A model generated the notes under the pieces. It made no database searches. It saw nothing but the letters and a program-made list of their open reading frames with translations, and was not told where the DNA came from. A stretch of 61,544 nucleotides of DNA, taken from Deltaproteobacteria bacterium Ga0077550 (GTDB taxonomy: Bacteria; Myxococcota_A; Polyangia; Nannocystales; Nannocystaceae). Shown piece by piece: positions 25,148-31,243 of the stretch. The stretch's first letter is position 1, and each line of letters opens with the position of its first letter. The translations under genes were made by a program, and so were the position numbers. The DNA lies in the NCBI GenBank assembly GCA_001464385.1, contig LNFB01000289.1, forward strand, positions 1 to 61,544, written 5' to 3'.

Positions 25148-26923
25148 GTGGGCGCGGCGTTCGGATTCTGGGGTCCGCCCGACCGCGGGCTGCTCGCGGC
25201 GATGGCGGCCAACCTGCGCCACCGCGGGCGCGGCACCCCGGTCTTCGTCGAGCGACCGTGGGCCTCCATCGGCTACGACCCCGCGCCGGACGACGTGCCG
25301 CGCCTCGGGGCGCTCGCGGGCCACTGGCGCGACGGCGACGTCGACGTGGTGCTGGCGGGTGATCCGTCGAGCGTCGACGGCGTGCAGTACGGCGCCGAGG
25401 GTGAGCCCGGCGTCGCGGTCGCGGGTCGACGCGCGCTCGTGGAGGCGTGGCGTGCCCGCGGGATCACGGGCCTCGCCTCCCTGTCTCCGCCGTGGATCGC
25501 CGCCATCCTCGAGCCCGGCCGCCTGACGCTCGCGCGCGATCACGTGGGCATGCGGCAGCTGGCCTGGGGCCGCTTCGGCGATCGAGTGCTCTTCGCCAGC
25601 GAGCCCAAGGGCCTGTGGCGCCTGCCAGGGTTCCCACGACGCCTGCACCTGCCCGCGCTCGCGCAGTACCTCGCGTGCAGCTTCGTCTTCCCGCCGCACA
25701 CGATGCTCGCCGACGTCTTCGCCCTCGGCTGTGGCCACGCGCTCGTGCTGGACGACGCCGGCGTGCACGAGCGCGGCTTCTTCGACTTCGAGTCGATCCC
25801 CGAGGACCCCGCGGTCGACGAGCCGACGTGGAGCTCCCGCACCGCCGGGGCGCTGGCGCAGGCCTGCCGCGAGCGCCTCCCGGGCCGCGGCGACGTCGGG
25901 CTCTACCTCTCGGGGGGGCTCGACTCGAGCATCGTCGGCGTCGAGCTCGCCCGCGCGGCGCCCGGCCGCGTGCACAGCTTCTCGATCCACTTCGGCGCCA
26001 AGCTCCCCAACGAGCTCGGCTACGCCCGCGCGGTCGCGTCGCACCTCGGGCTCGAGCACCACGAGGTCGCCCTGCGGCCACGCGACTTCCTGCCGCGCTT
26101 CCGCGAGGTCGCCTGGCACCTCGACGATCCGATCGGCGATCCGATCACGGTGCCGAACTTCGAGCTGTCGCGCCGCGTCGCCGCCACGACCAAGCTCGTC
26201 TTCAACGGCGAGGGCGGCGACCCGGTGTTCGGCGGCCCGAAGAACCTGCCGATGATGCTGTCGCACTGGTACGGCGGCGTCGACCACGGGCCGGGCAGCC
26301 GCGAGCGCGCCTACCTGACGAGCTTTCGCCGCGCGTACGACGAGCTCGATCGGCTGCTCAGCCCCGAGGCGCGGGCGCAGATCGATCCGGACCGCGACCT
26401 CGTCGCGCCCTTGACCGCGCGCCTCCACGCGGATCGACCGCCGACGCTGCTCGGCAAGCTGCAGGCCGCGAACATCCGCCTCAAGGGCGCCCACCTGATC
26501 CTGCCCAAGGTCGAGCGGATGACGGCCGCCGCCCACGTCGCGATCCAGTCGCCACTCTTCGACCCGCGCCTCGTCGCGCTGTCGTTCGCAATGCCCGGCG
26601 CGATGAAGCTGCGCGCCGGCGTCGAGAAGTGGGTGCTCAAGCGGGCGTACGCGGACGCGTTGCCCGCCGAGGTGATCGCCCGGCCGAAGAGCGGCATGCG
26701 GGTGCCCGTCCACGACTGGTTCCTCGGCGACATGCGGGGTCATGCCCGGGCGCTGCTCTCGCGCCGACGCGTCGAGCAGCACGGACTGTGGTCCTACCTA
26801 CGCGTCGCGCAGATCCTCGCCTACGACCGCGAACAGCCCGGCGGCCGCTACGGCCTCAAGCTGTGGATGCTCGTCGCCTTCGAGACCTGGCGCGCGCTGG
26901 TCCTCGACGGCGAAGCCCCCTGA
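25148..26923 (+). CDS. Asparagine synthetase homologue lacking the glutaminase cysteine
   Basis: 591 residues. The N-terminal half has the class II glutamine-amidotransferase fold (LASLSPPWIAAIL, DHVGMRQLAWGRFGDRVLFASEPKGL) but begins MGAAFGFWG where AsnB starts MCGIAGIFG, so the nucleophile Cys2 is Gly. The C-terminal half keeps the ATP-pyrophosphatase motif LSGGLDSS (about residues 253-260) and FNGEGGDPVFGG in place of GEGADELFGGY. It should still adenylate a carboxylate, but the nitrogen must be ammonia or an amine; beta-lactam synthetase and lasso-peptide cyclases are the known precedents. A strong terminator follows. The substrate cannot be read off. Confidence 0.85.
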   Translation: MGAAFGFWGPPDRGLLAAMAANLRHRGRGTPVFVERPWASIGYDPAPDDVPRLGALAGHWRDGDVDVVLAGDPSSVDGVQYGAEGEPGVAVAGRRALVEAWRARGITGLASLSPPWIAAILEPGRLTLARDHVGMRQLAWGRFGDRVLFASEPKGLWRLPGFPRRLHLPALAQYLACSFVFPPHTMLADVFALGCGHALVLDDAGVHERGFFDFESIPEDPAVDEPTWSSRTAGALAQACRERLPGRGDVGLYLSGGLDSSIVGVELARAAPGRVHSFSIHFGAKLPNELGYARAVASHLGLEHHEVALRPRDFLPRFREVAWHLDDPIGDPITVPNFELSRRVAATTKLVFNGEGGDPVFGGPKNLPMMLSHWYGGVDHGPGSRERAYLTSFRRAYDELDRLLSPEARAQIDPDRDLVAPLTARLHADRPPTLLGKLQAANIRLKGAHLILPKVERMTAAAHVAIQSPLFDPRLVALSFAMPGAMKLRAGVEKWVLKRAYADALPAEVIARPKSGMRVPVHDWFLGDMRGHARALLSRRRVEQHGLWSYLRVAQILAYDREQPGGRYGLKLWMLVAFETWRALVLDGEAP

Positions 26924-26976
26924 CCAAGGGCGCAGCGCCGCCGGCGATCTGCCAGGTGACACGGGGAGGAGGCCAA

Positions 26977-27012
26977 CGGTCCCGTCCGCGCCCCCCGGTG
27001 CGAACGGGACCG
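26977..27012 (+). terminator. Hairpin downstream of asparagine synthetase homologue
   Basis: Perfect 9-bp stem (cggtcccgt / acgggaccg) with an 18-base loop, 54 bases after the stop. First of two hairpins in the 184-bp convergent gap. Confidence 0.5.
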
Positions 27013-27046
27013 CGGCCTCGCTTGGAGTTCCCACGCGATAGACACC

Positions 27047-27085
27047 GCGTCCCGGGGCGTTTCCGATCCGGGACGCACTTTTTTT
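27047..27085 (+). terminator. Intrinsic terminator with T7 tract
   Basis: Perfect 9-bp stem gcgtcccgg / ccgggacgc, 12-base loop, then ac and seven T. A textbook rho-independent terminator for the rightward asparagine synthetase operon, rare in this GC-rich window. It is 23 bases from the end of the leftward anti-sigma gene. Confidence 0.85.
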
Positions 27086-27107
27086 CGGGCGCCCGCGACG
27101 CCGGCGA

Positions 27108-27644
27108 TCAGGGGTCGGCGTCGTCGTCGCCGGTGAACTCGAGCGCCACCACGACGGCCGCGTAGATGACCTCCTGGTCGCCGATGGCGCGCAGCTCGTG
27201 CTCGGTGCCGTCGGCGCTGACGATGACGTCGCCGGCCCGGTACTCGGTGCCGTGCTCGTCGACCACGCGGCCCTGCATCATCAACACGCGCTCTTCGCCG
27301 ACGTGGCGGTGGTTGGGGAACACGTGGCCGGGCTGCAGGCGGATGAGGCCCGCGTGGGCCTCGCCGATGCCGGGGCCGCCGTCGAAATCGCGGAACGAGC
27401 AGCCCGGGACCATCGACTCCCACTCGGCGTCGGGATCGAGGATGGCGTCGATCTCGCGCCGGGTCTCGGACTCGGGCAGATCGAACAGGCCGATCAACCG
27501 ATCGAGGAACGGAAGGAAGCGCTCGGGGCCGCCGACGCGCTGCATCAGGCGGGCGCGGAGGCCCGAGGGCGGCGGCGTCGGCGACAGGCCCGCGCTCAGC
27601 AGGTCGAGCAGCTCGGGGTCGAACTCGTCGTCGTGCTCGGTCAT
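27108..27644 (-). CDS. ChrR-like cupin anti-sigma factor
   Basis: 178 residues. Residues about 95-170 form a cupin (GHVFPNHRHVGEERVLMMQG, then HELRAI) with the metal set H-x-H...E...H of ChrR proteins. The start overlaps the sigma gene's stop by four bases (ATGA), the usual arrangement for a cognate anti-sigma factor. The N-terminal helical part (MTEHDDEFDPELLDLLSAGL) should bind sigma, but it lacks the H...CxxC zinc site of classical ChrR, so release may be driven by the cupin alone. Singlet oxygen or organic hydroperoxide response is the family precedent. Confidence 0.8.
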   Translation of the reverse strand: MTEHDDEFDPELLDLLSAGLSPTPPPSGLRARLMQRVGGPERFLPFLDRLIGLFDLPESETRREIDAILDPDAEWESMVPGCSFRDFDGGPGIGEAHAGLIRLQPGHVFPNHRHVGEERVLMMQGRVVDEHGTEYRAGDVIVSADGTEHELRAIGDQEVIYAAVVVALEFTGDDDADP

Positions 27645-28234
27645 CGCACCGCCTCCTTCGGGGCGCGTTCCATGAGGCTGCGCAGCTTGGCGATGGCCGC
27701 GGCGGTCCGCGACTTCACGGTGCCGATGGGCGAGCCCATGCGCTCGGCGATCTCGGACGAGGTCAACCCATGGAAGTAGGCCAGCTCGAGGACCTCGCGC
27801 TGCTCGGTCGGCAGCTCGGCGAGGGCGCGCCGCACCGACTTGCGATCGGGCTCGAGCGCCGGATCCTCGCGGTCGCCGTCGACGAGCGTCGCGGTCGGCT
27901 CGTGGTGATCGTCGGTCGCCACCTCGCGCCGCGTCCGCGCCGAGCGCATGCGATCGAGGGCGCGGCTGCGCAGCCGGACGAGCATCCAGGTGCGGACGCT
28001 GCCGCGGCTGGGGTCGTAGCTCGCGGCGTGTCGCCACACCTCGAGGAAGACATCGTGGACCAGATCTTCTGCCATGGCGCGGTCCGCAAGGATCTTCTCG
28101 GCCATCGAGAGGAGCAGACCTGCGAACCGATCGTAGACGATCGAGATCGCTGCCACCTCGCCCCGCGCTGCCTCGCGTAGGAGCTCGACGTCGTCGAGCT
28201 CGGAGGTCTGCGCACTAGGCGACACCGACACCAT
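27641..28234 (-). CDS. ECF-family RNA polymerase sigma factor
   Basis: 197 residues from ATG 28234 (an upstream ATG pair at 28282/28285 would add 16-17). Region 2: YDRFAGLLLSMAEKIL, EDLVHDVFLEVWRH and SYDPSRGSVRTWMLVRLRSR, the last being the -10 reading helix. Region 4: LPTEQREVLELAYFHGLTSSEIAERMGSPIGTVKSR spans about residues 140-175. Between them is a His/Asp-rich linker. Paired by overlap with the ChrR-like anti-sigma gene; probably regulates its own operon and stress genes elsewhere (ECF11-like by partner). Confidence 0.9.
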   Translation of the reverse strand: MVSVSPSAQTSELDDVELLREAARGEVAAISIVYDRFAGLLLSMAEKILADRAMAEDLVHDVFLEVWRHAASYDPSRGSVRTWMLVRLRSRALDRMRSARTRREVATDDHHEPTATLVDGDREDPALEPDRKSVRRALAELPTEQREVLELAYFHGLTSSEIAERMGSPIGTVKSRTAAAIAKLRSLMERAPKEAVR

Positions 28235-28442
28235 GTGCCGGGGACGGTACGTCACCGCCAGTTGACTGGTCAATTGCGCCATCATCGAAGCCGCGACGTC
28301 CCACTCCTTTCGGCCACCTTCGGCCTTGCACAGGGACTACGGCGCCGGGGGGCCGGCGGATCGGCGGTGGGCCCGGCCCGAGTCCGGACCGCCCGGCGGC
28401 TCGGCCGCCCGCGGGCTCGCGGACGCGAGACGGCGCGTCGTC

Positions 28443-28796
28443 TCAGCCGTCGTCGGGCACGTCGTGGAAGCGGTAGAAGGCCCGCTCGTAGCGGCGCATC
28501 TGCCCGACGTTGGTCACCCGGATGCGGCCCTTCACGAAGGCCATCATCGGGTTCTGTCGCCCGGTCTCGATGTTCAAGAACGTGGTCTCGTCCATCGTCA
28601 CGTTGCACGACGGCTCGCCGTGCAAGCCCGCGTCGACCGTGCACGCGCCGTCGGCGATCGTCACCGTCCACGCCGGCGTCGCCGACTCGCGGATCTCGAA
28701 GTGGAAGACGCCGCGATACCCCTCGACGCGATCGACACGAAGGCGCGCCGGAAGCGTACGGAAGATCGCGTCGACCTCCGCAGGAGTGTCGCGCAT
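28443..28796 (-). CDS. SCP2 sterol-binding domain protein
   Basis: 117 residues, the whole protein being one SCP2 domain: FEIRESATPAWTVTIADGAC then PSCNVTMDETTFLNIETGRQ and the closing AFVKGRIRVTNVGQM, which are the ligand-tunnel strands and helices. Such small stand-alone SCP2 proteins bind lipids in the cytoplasm. ATG 28796 was chosen; a GTG at 28811 would add five residues. It stands alone, 208 bp downstream of nothing and upstream of a 329-bp gap. Confidence 0.85.
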   Translation of the reverse strand: MRDTPAEVDAIFRTLPARLRVDRVEGYRGVFHFEIRESATPAWTVTIADGACTVDAGLHGEPSCNVTMDETTFLNIETGRQNPMMAFVKGRIRVTNVGQMRRYERAFYRFHDVPDDG

Positions 28797-29125
28797 GGAC
28801 GGTCGCGTCACGGCTCGACTCTAAGTGGGGGGCGGTCGCACGTCTACGGCAATCGGCGGGCGCGCGGATCGGCCCCTGCAGATCACCCACCGCTCGCGAA
28901 ATTTTCCGTCGATCCGAGCGCAGGCCCACCGCGTACCCTCCTCGTCCGACGCGAGTCGGGTGGAGCGGCACCTCCAGGGTCGTCTCCGGGAATCGGTCCA
29001 TCGTCAGCCTGTGGCCGGGTCGAGGGCGTATGGGAGTGCGCCCCTCGGCCCGGCTCTTTGTCGGGACCCCCGATCGATCCCGAGTTTTTGCGGCCACGCG
29101 CGCGACAGGTAGACTCCCGTCGTCG
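28797..29125. other. Intergenic gap of 329 bp, divergent promoters
   Basis: Divergent region between the SCP2 gene and the hypothetical gene at 29126. I see no open frame with coding-type third positions. It contains a stable hairpin at 29014-29054 and short AT-rich islands (aaattttcc near 28898, gttttt near 29084) that could belong to promoters. A small RNA is possible but unsupported. Confidence 0.4.
29014..29054. other. 13-bp hairpin in promoter gap
   Basis: Arms gccgggtcgaggg and ccctcggcccggc (29014-29026 with 29042-29054) pair over 13 positions with one G-T wobble, loop 15 bases, followed by tctttg. Could be an attenuator in the leader of the gene at 29126. Confidence 0.4.
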
Positions 29126-29563
29126 ATGAATCTACCCGCGGCGATGTCGGTTCCCCGTCTCGATCCCGGCGCCGTCGCCCATATCCGCAAGCTGTGTGAC
29201 GCGATCGTCGAGAGCGCGCGCGTCGGGCTCGACCCGGGCTTCCTCGTCGACAGCCTCAACGAGAGCACGGCGAACGAGTTCTCCGCCGACGAGGTGGTGA
29301 GCGCGGCCGCGGCGGTGGGCACCGAGACGCTGGCGTGCCTGGCGATCAGCCCGCCGACGCCGCGCGTGGTGGCCTCGGACGCCGACTGGGCCGCGCTCAT
29401 CGATCGGATCCGTGGCGCCAAGACCACCGGGTTCGAGCGCGCGTGGTTCCTCGAGTTGATCGCGTGCGCCAGCGATCTCGACGACGCGACCGCCCGCGTG
29501 CTCGCGCGCGACGGTCGTGACGCCGCGTCGATCGCCGCCGAGCTCTTCGGGCCCAGCGCCTGA
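29126..29563 (+). CDS. Hypothetical helical protein
   Basis: 145 residues, no signal peptide and no family I recognise. Predicted all-helical: VAHIRKLCDAIVESARVGL, FLVDSLNESTANEFSADEVV, ERAWFLELIACASDLDDAT and RVLARDGRDAASIAAELFG. The size and pattern suit a four-helix cytoplasmic protein. Third codon positions are strongly GC. The stop is 46 bases before the next gene on the same strand. Confidence 0.6.
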   Translation: MNLPAAMSVPRLDPGAVAHIRKLCDAIVESARVGLDPGFLVDSLNESTANEFSADEVVSAAAAVGTETLACLAISPPTPRVVASDADWAALIDRIRGAKTTGFERAWFLELIACASDLDDATARVLARDGRDAASIAAELFGPSA

Positions 29564-29609
29564 TCGGGCCCACGTGCGGGCGCGGTCGTGGTCGTGAGAC
29601 CATCGCGGC

Positions 29610-30062
29610 ATGCCCTGCTGCAGCCTCGCGCTGGTCGCCCTGCTCGCGGTCCCGCCCTCGGGCGGCGAGCAGCGGGCGCTGTGGACCGCGATCGACGACG
29701 TGCGCCGGACCGAGGCGATGTACGAGGCGATCCTCGCCGTGCCCGCGCTGGAGAAGGCTCGACCGTTCCCGGCGACGCTCCGCCAGAAGCGACGCCACGA
29801 GCGACGCCTGGTCAAGCTCGCGATCCGCCGGGGCTACGGCGACGCGCCTGTGCTGTGGAACCGCGCGGAGATCGAGGTGCCGACCGACAAGCGATCGGCG
29901 TGCGCGTTGGCGGTGACCCAGGAGCTGCGCAACGCCGCGATCTACGAGACCGCGCTGGCGCTGCCGCTGTCGGCGGCGGTGCTGCGGGCGATGCGGTCGA
30001 TCCACCGCAAGGTGCGGGGGCGGCACGTGCCGAACTTCGAGGCGTGCGTCCGGCGGAGCTGA
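29610..30062 (+). CDS. Hypothetical exported helical protein, ferritin-like (DUF2202-like) pattern
   Basis: 150 residues. A hydrophobic N-terminus (CCSLALVALLAVP) suggests export; it could also be a lipoprotein with Cys3 or Cys4. The rest is helical with paired Glu/Tyr/His (RTEAMYEAILA, RRHERRLVKLAI, RNAAIYETALALP, AMRSIHRKVRGRHV), a spacing recalling two-helix-pair ferritin-like proteins of the DUF2202 type. I am not sure of the family. It is convergent with the small Cys-rich gene nine bases away. Confidence 0.55.
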   Translation: MPCCSLALVALLAVPPSGGEQRALWTAIDDVRRTEAMYEAILAVPALEKARPFPATLRQKRRHERRLVKLAIRRGYGDAPVLWNRAEIEVPTDKRSACALAVTQELRNAAIYETALALPLSAAVLRAMRSIHRKVRGRHVPNFEACVRRS

Positions 30063-30071
30063 CGACGCGGA

Positions 30072-30287
30072 CTAGCTGACGTCGCGCCCCAACCGATCGC
30101 GCTCGAAGCACGGCCGCGCCGCCGAGCACCGCTCGGGCGCGACCACGTCGTCGTCCGGCCCCCACGCCTGGCACGTGCGCAGGCACGAGAACGGCACCTG
30201 ACCGCGGGTGAGCGAGGCCTCGATCGCCTCGGGATCGCCGTCCTGCCGCGAGAAGGTCTTCCACCGCAGATGTCGACACAGGTCCAT
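30072..30287 (-). CDS. Small Cys-rich protein of molybdenum hydroxylase operon
   Basis: 71 residues, five Cys (4, 35, 39, 54, 60). Its start codon overlaps the stop of the FAD-subunit gene (TGATG; GTG 30290 also fits), so it is translated with it. The pattern C-L-R-T-C and a C-x5-C pair near the end suggest an iron-sulfur or zinc site, or a redox partner of the hydroxylase. I do not know a named family. Its conservation in an operon with three-part hydroxylase genes would make it an assembly or electron-transfer accessory. Confidence 0.6.
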   Translation of the reverse strand: MDLCRHLRWKTFSRQDGDPEAIEASLTRGQVPFSCLRTCQAWGPDDDVVAPERCSAARPCFERDRLGRDVS

Positions 30288-31243
30288 CACGCGCCCCCCA
30301 CTGGTTGTTCGACGAGCGCCCGCTCGAGGGCGTCGGCCACCGCCCCCTCGAGCAGGTCGACCTTGTAGCCGGTCATCGGCAGCGGGTCGGTGCCCTCGCG
30401 CGCGAGCGCGGCGATCGCCAGCATCGCCTCGGGCGTCGCGGGCGCGCCGACGAGCGCCGCCTCGACGTGGGGCAGGCGCAGCGGCACCGAGGCCACGGCG
30501 CCGACGGCCACCTTGGCCCACGCCACCGCGTCCGCCTCGACGCCGAGGCGCACGAGCACCTCGACCAACGGCCACTCGGCGCGCGCCCGCGAGATGACGC
30601 GCAGGTACACCGATCGCTCGCCGCGGCGCGGCGCGTCGAGGTCGACGCCCGAGAGCACCGCGCCGTCGGGCAGCAGGTTGTGCTTGGTCGCGTCGCGGCC
30701 GTCGCCGTACAGCTCGGCCACCGTCGCCAGGCTCGCGCCGAGCACGGCCACGCGCGCGTCGTAGGCGAGCAGCGCCATGCCGAGCGTCGACGCGTGGACC
30801 GACGCACACGGCCCGCGATCGAAGCAGGCGTGCCACAGGTGATCGCCCTTGCGCGCCGAGCAGGTCGAGCCCCCGCGCTTGAGGCACTCGGCCTCGGGCG
30901 CGCGGTAGTACCAGCAGCGGGTGTGCTGCAGCAGGTTGCCGCCGACGGTCCCGACCGCGCGGATCTGCGGCGTCGCGAGCCCGCCCGCCGCCTGCGCGAG
31001 GCCGGGGTAACCCGCGCGCACGCCCGCGTCGGCCGCGAGCTCCGCGATGGTGACGAGCGCCCCGATGCGCACGCGACCGTCGGCGCCGACCTCGATCGCA
31101 CGACCGTCGGTGGCGTCGCGGAGATCCACGAGTGGCCCCGCCGCGCCGTGCATGCGCCGGCGCTCCTGCAGATCGGTGCCGCCGGCGCGGATCTCCCCGT
31201 CGCCCCCCTGCGCCGCCGCCAAATCGGATGCGAAGCGGATCAT
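30287..31243 (-). CDS. FAD-binding subunit of molybdenum hydroxylase, PaoB/YagS-like
   Basis: 318 residues. The FAD-PCMH domain starts directly (EIRAGGTDLQ is the phosphate-binding motif, TVGGNLLQHTRCWYYR the second). Cys residues 110, 120, 128, 140 and 146 form the insertion that carries an extra 4Fe-4S cluster in PaoB and 4-hydroxybenzoyl-CoA reductase beta subunits. The C-terminal CO-dehydrogenase flavoprotein domain ends near residue 310. It would pass electrons from the fused Fe-S/Mo chain to an acceptor. Start overlaps the fused subunit's stop (ATGA). No signal peptide, so it probably rides with the Tat-exported partner. Confidence 0.9.
   Translation of the reverse strand: MIRFASDLAAAQGGDGEIRAGGTDLQERRRMHGAAGPLVDLRDATDGRAIEVGADGRVRIGALVTIAELAADAGVRAGYPGLAQAAGGLATPQIRAVGTVGGNLLQHTRCWYYRAPEAECLKRGGSTCSARKGDHLWHACFDRGPCASVHASTLGMALLAYDARVAVLGASLATVAELYGDGRDATKHNLLPDGAVLSGVDLDAPRRGERSVYLRVISRARAEWPLVEVLVRLGVEADAVAWAKVAVGAVASVPLRLPHVEAALVGAPATPEAMLAIAALAREGTDPLPMTGYKVDLLEGAVADALERALVEQPVGGA

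Noticed and set aside
25148..26923. Lasso-peptide cyclase with nearby precursor
   Set aside because: The Cys-less start fits, but I found no transglutaminase-like leader peptidase or short precursor gene within several kb.
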